A DNA stretch of 64,000 bases, from NCBI GenBank assembly GCA_025617375.2, contig JAMYGW020000010.1, positions 868,001 through 932,000 of the forward strand, given 5' to 3'. Below the pieces are notes generated by a model. The model had not been told where the DNA came from. It did not search any database and saw only the letters and a program-made list of their open reading frames with translations. Positions 30,928 through 42,706 of this stretch are shown piece by piece (the first letter of the stretch is position 1; every line of letters starts with the position of its first letter). The position numbers and the translations under genes are program-made. Source of the stretch: Acarospora socialis (lineage: Eukaryota > Ascomycota > Lecanoromycetes > Acarosporales > Acarosporaceae).

Positions 30928-32209
30928 ATGACATCCTCCGCCTCGTCCTCAAACATGCCATCGCGCACCAACACCCCCAACCCCACAACCCACTCGCGCT
31001 TCACCTCGCAAGCCTCCACGGCCGAAGACCTACTCAAATCGCAGACTGTCGGCCTAGTACACCTCTCCGACTTCCGCAAGCGGCGCGCCGAAGCCCTCGA
31101 GCAGAAAGAGCGAGAGGCGCAAGACCGCAGCCTCGGCCGCTTCACGACCGCGGGCGCGTCGCGCGCCGCAACACCGAGTGACGGGTGAGCAATCCGATGC
31201 CAGGCGATCGAGAGGCAGGACTAATGGTCAAAGTACAGTGCATCGACGCCACAGCCGCAGAAGAAGAAGCGGAAAGCCGTCACGAAGGGCAAATTGTCGT
31301 TCGGGGTAGACGAGGAGGAGCAGGGCGATTCGGGCACTTCTGCCGCTGCAACACCCAAATCCAACACGCCTGATGCATCCACGAAAGCGTCGCCGGCACC
31401 GGAGGATAGTGATGCGGCACTGCGGAAGCGGATCGGCCCGAATGTAAATGTCAGCGTTGCGCCGAAGGTGATGACGAAGTCCACTTTACTGCGGGAAGCG
31501 CAGACCCGGGAACAGTTACGGAAGGAATTCCTGTCTATGCAGGAGGTGGTCAAGGGGACGGAGATTCTGATACCGTTTGTCTTCTACGACGGGACGAACA
31601 TACCTGGAGGAGTATGCAAGGTGAAGAAGGGCGATTACATCTGGGTCTTCCTGGACAGGAGCCGGAAGGTAGGAGCAGAGCTGGGCGTCGGTGGTGGGGT
31701 AGGGGAGAAAGCGAACAGCAGGAGAGAATGGGCTAGGGTTGGGGTGGATGATCTAATGCTCGTGCGCGGAGAAGTCATAATACCTCACGTATGTACATTG
31801 ACATCTTTGCGGTTCGACAATTACTAAACCATCACAACAGCACTTCGAGTTCTACTACTTCATGATCAACAAGACCAAAGGTCCAGGCGGCACCCTTCTG
31901 TTCGACTACTCGACGCAACCCTCACCTCCATCCCGCTCTTCCACAGCGTCCCCATCACCAGACCTGGCCAACTACGACCCACTATCAAGACCTTCGAAAA
32001 CGAGCAGCAATGCCACGGCAACGCCTTTGGACTCGAAGCTTGAAGGATACGACGCAGATCCGAACATGACAAAAGTGGTCGATCGACGATGGTACGAGAG
32101 GAACAAGCACATCTTCCCGGCTAGTGTTTGGGAGGAGTTTGATCCGACCAAGGATTACACTAAAGGGATTCGAAAGGATGCCGAGGGAAATGCATTCTTC
32201 TTCACATGA
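30928..32209 (+). CDS. XAP5/FAM50 family nuclear protein
   Basis: Exons 30928-31184, 31239-31788 and 31841-32209 give 391 aa. The N-terminal part carries [22 protein letters not shown] nuclear signal KKKRK (94-98) is completed by splicing, followed by [10 protein letters not shown]. The conserved C-terminal XAP5 domain begins at [20 protein letters not shown], then [29 protein letters not shown], and [23 protein letters not shown] at the end. FAM50 proteins associate with the spliceosome (human C complex) and chromatin; the fungal role is little known. A Gly/Arg-rich insert (about 215-235) inside the domain and a Ser/Pro insert near 300-325 make it somewhat longer than animal homologues. The start follows the first good ATG after the divergent hemerythrin locus. 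Confidence 0.9.
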
Positions 32210-32319
32210 ATCCATTACACATACCCCACCGCGTTTCATGGGTAGGCGAATCATGAAAGACCAAGTGTAGCAGCCTTCAATACCAACAGCTGAGAAAACT
32301 CAAGCCCATTGGCTCTTCT

Positions 32320-33363
32320 TCATCGTTTCTCCACTACCTGAATCCCATAACGCTCATACGGGAACTTCTCCAAACTCTCCAGCAACTCAGCCCACCCATC
32401 ATCAATTTCCCCCGGCCCGCCCGCAACCCTCTGCCCCGACCTCCTCTCCTTCCCCTCCACATCCTCCTCCACCTTACTCACAACCCGCTGATCCTCCTCC
32501 TCCTTCCTCAACCCCGTCCTCCCAGCCAACACCTCCTTCTCCCGCCCCCTATACTCCTTCAGCAACTCCGGATGCGGACACCACACCACCCGCATACCCG
32601 CCCTCCTCCCCGCCTCCACGCCGGGAACCGAGTCCTCAAATACCAAACATTCCTCCGGCACGATCTCCCTCTCCTTCCCCTTTGCTCTGATCCCATCATT
32701 GATCGTCTTCAGCGCCAGTAAATAAATATCCGGCGCCGGCTTGCCCTTTCCCTCCGGGATGCGCGGATCGTCGCCCAGCACCCTGCGCTCATCGGCGAAG
32801 ACGCTGAAGAGCTGTCCCAGATGGCCCGTCTTGTATTCAAAATTGTTCTTCTGCGACGACGTGGCGAGCGCCATGTGCACGGCCTGCGACGTGGCGTCGT
32901 GCAGCGTGTGCAGGAGCGCGGGCACGCCGGGGAGGGGCTTGGTTGAGGGGAATTTCTCGCGCTGGTGCACGGCTTGTTTCGCAAGGAATTCGGGGTAAGT
33001 GATGGGCAGCTGGGCCCATTCGAGGAAGATGCGTCCGGCCTAAATATTCCGGTCAGCGAGATGAGATGAGCTTGGTCGGGGGCGGAGGGGAGTGAGGAAA
33101 GGGTTGGGGGTACCTCGGGCCCTGGTCGGCCTTGTAGTTGGGCCTTGATGTGCCATGGCAGCGAGGGTCGGCCGTATTCGTGCAGGACGATGTTCGTGCA
33201 GATTGTGTAGATGTCCTCTGAGTCGATTAGGAGGCCGTCCATGTCGAAGAGGCATGCCCGGACCGGGGGGAAGCTGCAGATCGTGCTTAACAGGTATGGC
33301 GGGATTAAGGGTTGGGGCAGGCGCACAGTAGGAGCACACGTACTCCGGTTTTTGCGGCGCCAT
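32320..33363 (-). CDS. HAD-superfamily sugar-phosphate/pseudouridine-phosphatase-like hydrolase
   Basis: Exons 33363-33344 (20 nt), 33273-33114 and 33039-32320 give 299 aa. HAD motif I is LFDMDGLLIDSE with nucleophile Asp17 and acid/base Asp19. Motif II is ATSS, motif III Lys lies in GKPAPDIY, and motif IV is FEDSVPGVEAGRRAGMRVVW. The cap (YTICTNIVLHEYGRPSLPW...) is the helical subclass IA type, as in HDHD1/GPP phosphatases. Substrate cannot be read from the sequence. The first exon encodes only MAPQKP plus two bases; the join supplies the usual ...PPVRACLFDMDG start. A charged Arg/Glu/Lys insert (about 225-270) before the last helix is unusual. Shares a 169-bp promoter with TTC1. Confidence 0.87.
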
Positions 33364-33532
33364 AGCTGTCAGGAGTAGCGCAAGACGTCGTACGTGGTCA
33401 AGTTGAGGCTAAAATGTTGGGGTAGTGAGAGATGGTGGAGGGTTGGATCCCGGAAGGGCATCTCGAAGCGGAAGTCTCCGTTGTGCCTTTCTTGCTGTCT
33501 TCCCACCTAGCAAACCTCCCGCCAAGACAGCA
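33364..33532. promoter_or_regulatory. Compact bidirectional promoter HAD/TTC1
   Basis: Only 169 bp separate the two ATGs. No TATA box is evident. This is the shortest divergent spacing in the window, which suggests co-expression. Confidence 0.55.
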
Positions 33533-34508
33533 ATGGCGGCGAAAGACAAGCAACGAAGCAGCAATACTGCAGGTGGACCCAGCAAGGCCTCCGATACACC
33601 ACCCGCACAAGAGGACCGCTTCCCACCCGAAGAAGAAGCTGTACATACACCCCTCACCTCCCCCTATCTGTCCTTCGGCCTCTCACATACTAATCCCACC
33701 CCAGGCACTCCTCCGCACCTCCAACACGCAAAAAGCCTCCGCCAACGCCCTCTTCAGCACGTCCCGCTACTCCGAAGCGATCGGCGAGTACGACAAAGCC
33801 CTCTCGACCTGCCCCAACTACCTCGACTACGAGATCGCCGTGCTGCGGAGCAACATCGCCGCCTGCCACCTGAAGCTCAAAGACTGGAAAGCCGCCGTGG
33901 ACGCCGCCACAGCTTCAGTGGACGCGCTGGGGAGGCTGGAGCCGAAGACGACGGATAAAAAAGCTGCGGAGGGGAAAGACGATGAGGTAGTGGAGATCGA
34001 GGGCGAGGGCGCAGCGGCGGAAAAGGAGCTGGACAAGCTGAGGATGGACGATAAGCGAAAAGAGGACGTGCAGCGGATCCGGGCGAAGGCGTTGATGCGG
34101 CGGGCGAAGGCAAAGAGCGAGCTGGGGGGGTGGGGGAATCTGCAAGGGGCGGAGGAGGGTGAGTGATGCGGGATTGGAGAGTCGTGGGTGGGCTTGCTGA
34201 CTCGTGGGTGGCAGATTACAAGAACTTGGCGAAGATGGACAGTCTGCCGGCGCAGGATAGAAGAGTCGTGCAGAAGGCGCTGGCAGCGCTGCCGCCGAGG
34301 CTGGAGGAGGCGAAACAGAAGGAGGTGGGGGAGATGATGGGCAAGTTGAAGGAGGTATGGGACGGTCCCGTCACTTGGCGGCTACTCTGATGTTTCATAG
34401 CTCGGGAACGGTATCCTGAAGCCGTTCGGTTTGTCGACGGATAGTTTCAACATGGTCAAGGACGAGAAGACGGGAGGTTACAGCATGTCGTTCAATCAGG
34501 GGAAGTAA
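33533..34508 (+). CDS. TTC1-type tetratricopeptide repeat protein
   Basis: Exons 33533-33640, 33705-34158, 34215-34354 and 34401-34508 give 269 aa. TPR helices: TQKASANALFSTSRYSEAIGEYDKAL; VLRSNIAACHLKLKDWKAAVDAATA; and RAKALMRRAKAKSELGGWGNLQGAEEDYKNL. The signature C-terminus of TTC1 follows: ALPPRLEEAKQKEVGEMMGKLKELGNGILKPFGLS and YSMSFNQGK. A 50-residue Lys/Glu/Ala-rich insert separates TPR2 and TPR3 (about 114-150). TTC1 proteins act as Hsp70/Hsp90 adaptors in animals; the fungal role is inferred. All four introns and exons agree in phase and the third intron is 46 nt. Confidence 0.9.
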
Positions 34509-35740
34509 AAGATCGTTTGGCATTTAAAGGCGTACTTGCAGACCTGGTGGTTAGACGTAGATGTTTCTTTTGCACCGCACAGCACTTCCTGGCGTCTTGC
34601 GTGGTCTTGCGAAATCATTAGACCTTTACGACTGCACTCCATCCAATACATACATCTTTCCCAAGTCTTGTACTTTCAACTATCTGTGGTATCTACACTT
34701 TGCCACACGTAACCGGTTGTGAGCGCTGGTCTCAGGTCGCGTTCTCGGGAACTGAGAACGGGATTGCATGCGAGGATGGATTAACAAGGTGGTCGTTTCG
34801 GGTTTAAGGGCTATAGTATGGACTCTGGTGCAGTCGGGTGAGTATAACCCTAGGAGAATCTACCTAGTCACTTCTCGAGTCATGGACACTACGCAAGCAT
34901 ATTCCACATCCCGAATGCACGTGGGAGATTTTTATCTAGATGCCAGAACTGGATACAGAATTGCCAGGCAAACCGCCGATGCATTCACCACCAGGGGTCG
35001 CTCCAAAGTTGTGCAGGCCGTATGCTACCAAAGATCGCCGTCGTAAAACCAGAGTCATACCCAAAGAGAGACGCTCGTAAGACCAATGTAAGAAACCAAG
35101 TAAAAAGTCCAAAACTCCCCTCTCCTATGCCCGCCGTTTTCGCCAGTAAATGCCCGTCTAGACCTATGTCACGCTCGGACAGCCAATAACAGCTGTCAAC
35201 GAGCGATCCAAGGCGTAAATGTGAATTACATGCTCAACCAGCCGCCGAGGGCGGACAAGGAGCCATGTAGGACCACTGTATGATGTTACATGTTCCGACG
35301 GCCGTCGAGGCTGTCAAGGAGATGTGTAACTCCGTCTAAATCCAATGCTGTGTATCATGTAACCAATCCCAATGCACCAGCGCTATGCGGAGATCACAAG
35401 AAGGAATAACGCCCGATGTGGCTGTCGCTCTCCAATGGGATCCCTTGATGCAAGGTATGTGGCGCCAGTCGTATGTAGTACAGCGAGCTGGCCGAGTCTC
35501 ATGTGTCGAGTATCGAGCGAGAACGAATGGGGTATAATGCAGTGCAGGAACGTATGCGCCAGAAATTGCCTGTCAACCCGAAGCGTGGCTAATATGAAAG
35601 GATAGGAAAGTCGTCAGAGGCCATGTAAATCGTTATGTCGTGGTAGGGCCGCAATATGAACAGAACGTCGCTGCGAAGATATGGTGGAATTGGTCCCGTG
35701 TTGAGATCAAGCACCGAGTGTTGCTCAAGTTGGGGCTAGC
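34509..35740. other. Gene-poor region with a 60-bp-period repeat
   Basis: 1.2 kb between the TTC1 stop and the stop of the next gene. No convincing coding sequence. It contains the short tandem array listed separately at 35166-35329. Confidence 0.5.
35166..35329. repeat. Three imperfect units with 60-bp period
   Basis: Units start near 35166, 35226 and 35286. Units 2 and 3 share TTACATGYTC, then a SCCGYCGAGG core, then GTCAAGGAG/GACAAGGAG and a terminal GTA. Unit 1 is more diverged but keeps GCTGTCAACGAG in register. Non-coding; origin unknown. Confidence 0.6.
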
Positions 35741-38579
35741 TTAAGCATTCCTCCTCCTCTTCCGATTGCTCTGCGAAGCTTCAAAGTCGCTACCATCATC
35801 TTCAAATTCTGCTTGTCTCTTACGGTGCCCGCGGCTGGACTCATGCGAGTGAGAGTAGGGATTGCTGGTCGTGTAGGCTGGAAGGAGGTCAAGTCCGGAA
35901 GGGATAGCTGCATGAGTAGTAGCGGTGTTCTGGCGTAAGGCACGGGTAGGTTGCTGGACATGGCTCGTATCGTGACCGACTGCGCTACCCTCGTTATAGG
36001 CCGATGGTAGTGCAAAGCCAACCGACGGAGTATGGTATCCTTCTATTTCAGGAAACGCCTCTCCAGGCCGCCTCGGAGCAATGGGTCGCTGAGTAAAGTA
36101 TGGTGAGCCATGGATCCCCCCTGTGGACGGATTGCCGTAACCAGAGGCGTTGAGCTGTTCAAAACGCTGATGTTGACCGAATTCTGCACCATGCGACTGC
36201 TCTGCAAAGTTGCCGATTGAGTGTGGCTGGTAGCTCTGTTGACGTTGGCCAGCGTTCAACGCTGTGGTAGATGACGCTGGACCTAGTCTTGCCTTCTTTG
36301 AAGATGGACCAGAATACTCAGTCTGCAAGGTAGGATCTATGCCGGGAGCATCAGACTCGAGTTTTCGTTTCCTAGCGGATGTAGCCGCAGAAGGAGCGGG
36401 TGTGCTGCGAGTCGAAGCAGGCATGGAAGAGGCCGCACGAAGATTTTGTGCGGCTGACTTCAACCCAGTAAGGGCGTCAGCGACATCGTGAGAGTCATCA
36501 GGTTCTTCTGCATCATGCGACTTCTGCTTTCCTCTTCGAGTGCGAGCTCGATTCTCATCGCCACGGAAAGCTTTACCAGCAGCTATTTGTTCAGCCTTTC
36601 TGTCGTTCAGAGCTTTGTTGTTCTCGGTACGCTTCACATGATGAGTTAGTTATAGAACGCTAAGTGAGTTTGGTGTTTGAGGCCCACCTTTATTTTGGCC
36701 AGAGGGTCATCGATGAACTGGTAAAGGTGGTAAGGCTCCATGAGCTGTTTGCAGATAGACTTCTGGGTCTATAGTGTGGATAATCAGCAAAAGCGCGCGT
36801 ACTGGGTGCCCTGAATTATTACCCGGAAAGCTCTAATGACAACCTCAATCCGCTCTGCGCAGGTGCTGTAGTCGGCAACTTTGGCCTTGAAAGGTGCGCG
36901 TTCATCTTCGGTTTGCAATGGGCCGTGAAGATGGCGAAGAATACAAGCGTCCTAGAAAGAATGTACGTTAGTGTGGTGGCAAGGTGTTTCAGTAGGTGAT
37001 GCCATACCAACGCCATCCAGCAAGTCGACTCAATATGCTGAGGTGAGTACTTCTGGTCTGTGAAATACTTGACGTATGAGCTGGCCATTGCTTCATCCGT
37101 ATCGTTGATCGCCTGAACAAATCTCCTCACAACATCCTTCTGTTCTGCTTTGGTTCTCGGGATTGTAGGGTCATTATTCTGTGAAGGTAACAGGTGCCGA
37201 TTTCTCCACTTCTTCGCATCGTCGATTGAATCAAAGAAAGTTTCCTCTTCCCGAACCTCCTCTTGAGGAAGCGCCATGGCATCTCGAGCTTGCGAGGGGT
37301 CCGCTGGTCGGAATTGTGAGGGGAGAAGCTCCGTTGTTCCAGCATAAAAGCCACTCTGCTCGCCAGCATCATTGAGATTCTGCTGCGCATGAGCATTGTT
37401 GTAGTGCTCTTGCTCCCCACGTTGCCACCTTCTATGTGGGTACTCCTCCTGTTCTATCAACCGTGTTTGAGCATAATGAGCAGTAAAGTCGTGGGTCCCG
37501 TCATTGGCGGTATGATCTGAGAAATCATAAGTGTATGCATGCGGCTGCTCCTCATATCCCGGATTTGTCGTCTCACTCAGAGCGTTCATCCGCAAGCCGC
37601 TCTGACGTCGATCTCTTGTGGTAGGGGTATTTGTAAGTGTGTGCGGCATCCTGTTCCGGTTCTGATGCTCATGCTGTAGGAAGATTGACGCATCAGAAAT
37701 GGATCTCCTCTTTGGCATTCCCACTTGTTCGTTGGAGAGTGCTCGAAGATGCGCGCTGCTAAAGCTGCCCGCCCCCACATTCCCACTAGCAAGCGGACGG
37801 TTTGCGCGCACATTCCTTGGATCGTGGTCGTGTGACGGTTGTGTGTTGGAGTACGACGTTTGATGCTGTGTGAGCCTCGTTCCTTGGATACTCTCAATCG
37901 CTCCGACAGGATGTGGTCGAAGCGTACTTTGTGAGTAGTGAGGGTTAGAGACAGGTACGTGCGTGCTGCCGGAGGGTTGACCGATAAGTGCGGGATTGGA
38001 GGCGCTGAGTTCGGCGTGAGAGTAAGCATACATGCTGGAGAGAGCATCGTTGCTCATGTGATGCGGATTCTCGTACGATTGGGGTAGAGTTGGGTCTAGA
38101 ATGGGAGCTAGACTCGGCTCCTCTGGAAAAGGACCAAAATCAAACACCGGCCCGTCTTCATTGAGTCCCAGGGTTTGTTCAGTTCCTTGAGCACCGCCGA
38201 GTATCTCCTCAGTTTCGTTGATGCGGTGTTCGAATTGTGTGTCCGCACCGTCCGGCGACGGGATCAGAGGATCAAGGAAGTCGAGGTTAGCAAATGCCTC
38301 TTCCTCCCAAAACTTCCGTCCCAGCACACCAGTGTCAAGACCAGCAGTCGGTGGATTGAAGTCAGTGCCCTCGCTGGTGACCTCCTTCGCTGTGTCTATG
38401 TGAAGTTGTGGCGTGCTGCGGTCATCCTCCCCATACGGCGAGCTGACCTCTGTGTTGGAGACAATAGGAGTGTCCGTCGTTGAGTCGATGCCACTGCTCT
38501 GTCCGGGAACAGAAGGCACGGATCTGGGCATGGACACCTTGAGAGATGGTCTATCCGGCGTTAACACACACTCCGTCAT
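35741..38579 (-). CDS. Conserved fungal protein of unknown function, Ser/Gln-rich with basic C-terminus
   Basis: Exons 38579-37008, 36951-36823, 36768-36688 and 36631-35741 give 890 aa. The first 440 residues are low-complexity, rich in Ser, Asn, His and Gln. A conserved block runs across three introns: FFDSIDDAKKWRNRHLLP, YSPQHIESTCWMAL/DACILRHLHGPL, TQKSICKQLMEPYHLYQFIDDP, then KALNDRKAEQIAAGK. This block recurs in Pezizomycotina proteins of unknown function. The C-terminal third is again low-complexity, with basic clusters (ARTRRGKQK, ARKRKLE, NRKRRRNA at the end), which suggests a nuclear protein. The start is the first ATG inside a long open frame (an upstream ATG near 38660 cannot be joined in frame with a normal intron). 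Any role in transcription is inference. Confidence 0.68.
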
Positions 38580-41383
38580 GAGCTTGCATCGTGGTAGAGT
38601 GACAGACAAGGTGGCTAGCAAGGGTAGGGCTTACCTTTGATTTTCGCGTGCTTCACCATGTCTATCAGAGCCCGACATCCTGGCACTGGCTTCCCGATTC
38701 ACCTATTCCAAGTGTTGCACGAGGACCACGTCTCGAAATAACGTTTGCAGTCGTCAACCTTACACTCGAACTACTGTTGGAGAGAGTCCAGCCCTCAGGG
38801 AGTATCGTGTCTAGGATATTCGCGTGCTTGATCTGCGTGCCACAGCTCGATGATGCGAGATTGGTGCTCTGGTGGATATTAAAGCTGATTAGCAAGACAA
38901 GGTTTGTGTTCGAGTTCTCTGATTTAGCAAGTTGGAGTAGTGGTTAAGGCTGTCATGAAACAGGAGCGAAGGGAGAGTGTAGTGTTGGGTTTATTGTGGG
39001 TAGGCGAAGTGTTGAAGATGCTTTAGCAGTGTGAGGGGAGTGTTATGGCGAGCAAAGAGTGTTGGAAACTTCGACCATGTGAACGAACAATGTTAGAGCA
39101 CTCACTTAAGGAACAGCTTTACGAAGCTTCGCGGAAGTAACAGACTCGGAGAGTATGACTATGATAGTATGAGGACTTCAAAGCAACAGAGAAGCAGAGA
39201 GGTATCAAATTGAGTCTGAGATGCACCGTTGCTTCACCCGAACACAGGCAATGTCCGTTGGCGATATCGTAAAGTCAAGAATGGTTTTCGAAGCCGATAG
39301 CAGTCTATGAAGAGTACTGCCCTCTCGCGATCTCTGCGCTATATTGTCAACCCAAGCGCAACCAAGTGTTAATCTTAGCCTTGCCCTGTATCTCTTTCGG
39401 CGTGCAACGGCAAGGCAATAGAGAATCAAGTGGTAACTAACAATCGTTGAAACCAATATCCTGGTGTCAGCAGCCAAAGTCGAGCAACCTGTGCACAGTC
39501 AAAGTCAAGAGGTTAGTCTGATGCTCAGATCTCGGAGCTCATCGAACCCTAAATCACAGACAGAGCAGTGGGCGATCACCAAGTGCTCGTTCTCCCTGTC
39601 TCAGAGGCGTCGATAAGTTTTCTCTGCAACAGCAAAGCCCTAGAAATGCGAGCAGCTTCGCAGATGGTGAATCCGATGGTGGTAAAGATGTTGAATGAAG
39701 CAATACGAACGATGGAACAGAGGGATTCACACGGAGGAGCTGAGAGACATATATCTCACGGCCGACGGCGAAGTGAATGGCGCTTGCCGAAGCTCCACTG
39801 TATTCACAGTTCGCCATTGTCGCTAATACCATCGTGAATCTGTGCCAGAAGCAAGCTCACCACGTGGGAATGCTGACCACGTGGAAGAGATGAATCTCAC
39901 GCTCCGGAGGAGTGAAGTAATCCATGGAGTAAGCGAAGCCGAAGTCGAAATCAAGACAGCGATGACGGAGGATAAAACAATGTTGGTATAGCTCCTGGCT
40001 CCGTGAAAAGTACTGCATCCAACTTAATTCGAGATGAGCTTCCCAGTATGTGGCTGACATCTCTCCCTAGATTCCAACACGGCATAAACACGGTCCTAGC
40101 CCACTGGAGCAGCGCGTTGCTCCCCGTACCAGCCATTCTGTTCTCCTCACTGAAAACATTTCTGGCTTCGACCGTCTTCGGGTCCCAACCCTCGGACGTT
40201 GCTGTATATATTCCCAGGCACAGAAGGAAAACATTATACCAGCACAGGGCTCGGTAGCGCCCTTGATACTCTCAGAGTGGCCTGTCGCATTTCATACAGC
40301 CATACTTAGTATAGCAGGTAGCTCACGGAACTTCTCGCCTCCTCAGATTTCGATAGAGTCGATCCAGCCAGGTCATGCTTGAAAGCAGGTGTCTGAAGTC
40401 CAGACCAGGCGTGAAAACGAAGTCGAGTCGATGGCGCTTGCAGAACATCGTTCCCAAGCTCATCGAAACCATACATGGATATCGCTGACAGAGGTGGTGC
40501 GCTTAGGACGTTTGCACTGCGGTGAGGCAAGTCTAAGAAAATGGGAGCCATGAGAGAGACAAAAAACGAAGAAGATCTATAAAGAATGCAGGCGTCGAGG
40601 ATGAAGATAGTCGTAAGCAACCAAAGACAATGTTGGCGTGCTTCACTCAAGAGTTCAACCAAGCCGCATCATTCACTCTAGAAGTCTGCGGTGAGTTGAA
40701 AGGTGAAGAGATCGGCAGCGACATGCTTTTCACAAGTTCGAACGGTGCTAATAGCATGGCATAGGGTTTGGAAGGACATGAGCCCTACAGCCTGACCTCA
40801 TTTGGACGAGACACCGTGCAGCATCCGATATGACACGGATAACGCTGAAAGCATTCATCCATAGAATGAAGTAATCGGAATTGTTGATACATATTTGATG
40901 AAAAGCGCACGTTCAAGTGTTGCCTGGCACCGTCTCGTAAGCCTGCTGGCCCTACTCCGGAAGAATTTCTAAGCAACTCGGCGGTTTAGGTTATAGATGA
41001 ATCCTTTCAAAGCGTTCAAAAGCCTATATATATTTGATAGTGAATGGAATGAAGTTGAATCAACAAGGTTACGGAGACATTATATACAGGCGTGCTGGGG
41101 ATGCTGCCAGCTGCGTATACTTCAGAACGGGTCGAGCACATACTTCGTAGATACATTGATCGTCACAGGCCTCAATTATAGAGATCAAGAAACTATCTTA
41201 TTGGGACTTGGAACAATCTTATGAATTGAGACCGCTGCCAGCGTGTTCTACACTAATTCCAGCAATCCACGACAGTGTTTCTTGAGTCCAGTCTCCTCGA
41301 ACCACAACGCCCAGAAGTGCAAACAGAACGCTCCAGCACAAACACCAACGCTCAGAACGAGCACAAGCCTGTCCAATCCCACG
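38580..41383. other. 2.8-kb region without recognised genes
   Basis: Upstream of the 890-residue protein and downstream of FIP1. Short open stretches on both strands show no family resemblance, biased codon use or splice-supported extension. It may include a long 5' leader or distal promoter of the 890-residue protein. No tRNA was recognised by eye. Confidence 0.45.
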
Positions 41384-42510
41384 TCACCAATTCCTTCTAT
41401 TAGGCGCCCCCCTCCCCTGCGCCCCAAACCCCCCCGGCCGATTCCTATTCCCGCCCATCCCCTGATCGAAGCCAAACCCCATCTGCTGCTGCGCCGTCCC
41501 CTGCCCCACAAACGCCTGACCCGCCCCCGCAAATCCCGCCCCCTGCCCACCACCCTGCACAGCGCCCTGCGCACCCGCCTGCATCTGCTGCATCTGCTGC
41601 ACGAACACGGCCGGATCCATCTGACTGGGATCGACGCCCTGCGCCATCATGGCCGCCATCATCTGCTGCATCTCGGGGGGCATGTCGCCCAACCCCGACA
41701 TGGGCGGCATTGACAAGCCGGCCTGGGCACTGGCTCCGGCTGGCACGGGCATGCCGGGCATGCCGAGGAAGCTTTGCATGTCCTCCATCTGCTTGTTCTG
41801 GTCCGAGACTTCTTTGCGCAGCGTTTCTTGCTTGAGACAGTAGCTGGCCCAGGTGAATTCGTCGAAGCCGTAGTTGAAGTAGTCGGTCATGTCGGAGCCT
41901 GGCCGCCGCCAGGGCTTGTCTTCTTCCGAGAGGTCTGGAGGGTAGGGTGTTAGCGCCAATTGCTCGGTATGCGGGAAACGTCATGTCTTACCGGCGTCCA
42001 TGTCGATCGCGGTGATGGGTTTGCCGGTGGGCTCGTAGATAGGTTTTGCGTCGACGTCGATGGTGGAGGTTCGGACGGGGGGGTAATCGGCGCCTGATCG
42101 CAGCGGTGGTGCTTTCGTCGGTGTATCGGCTCTATGTACTGGGACTGGAGTCTTGGTACCATGGTCCGCCGAAGCGGTTCTTGCAGGGACGTTCTTGATA
42201 GTGATATATCTCGAAGGTTGTGTAGGGGGTTCGGGCTTCGATCCGTCCTTTCGTTCCGTGATGATATCAATGTCCTGCGCAATGAGTCACAAATGTTCCA
42301 TAGAGAACTGGACGTAATCGCCATTAATACCGAATCACTCTCATCCTCCTCTACCTCCTCGCCTTCCTCTTCGCCCTCCTCCAGCTCATGTCCATTCTTT
42401 TCCTGTTTTACGGCTGGTGGAGGATTTGGCGCTACAGCATTGGTATCTGAAGGCGGTACACCAGGCGTATCGTCATTGGGCGCATAGAAATCATCGTCTT
42501 CCTCTTCCAT
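41384..42510 (-). CDS. FIP1: Pre-mRNA polyadenylation factor FIP1
   Basis: Exons 42510-42331, 42274-41992 and 41934-41384 give 337 aa. FIP1 links poly(A) polymerase to the cleavage and polyadenylation factor. The N-terminus is very acidic (MEEEDDDFY...; [19 protein letters not shown]), as expected for the Pap1-binding part. The FIP1 motif spans the last splice: [20 protein letters not shown], then [20 protein letters not shown] (about 155-195). The tail is Met/Gln/Gly-rich with QMQQMQ runs and ends RGAPNRRNW, with RGG-like pieces. Divergent from NUP49 across 196 bp. Confidence 0.93.
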
Positions 42511-42706
42511 AATGATCTTAGAGTTATGAGTCCTGAATAAGCATAAGTGTTTTCTGTAGAGTACTGCGAGCTTGAGCTCGAGTTCTGTATGTATTCGCGC
42601 CTCGGCAAACCTTCCCTCTTTCAGTCTGCAATACTTTCACCACCAGCTCTGCACGCGTCGCCCAATAAACCCACAACCTCTTCGTTGCTCAACCGTACAC
42701 CTCTCA
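42511..42706. promoter_or_regulatory. Bidirectional promoter FIP1/NUP49
   Basis: 196 bp between the two ATGs. The sequence is pyrimidine-rich on the plus strand before NUP49 and has no clear TATA box. Confidence 0.55.

Noticed and set aside
38580-38660. Upstream first exon for the 890-residue protein
   Set aside because: The nearby ATG codons reach a good donor only in phases that no sensible acceptor can match; the only in-phase intron would be 20 nt.
40720-40760. Possible tRNA B-box-like GTTCGA sequence
   Set aside because: No matching A box, acceptor stem or cloverleaf could be built around it.
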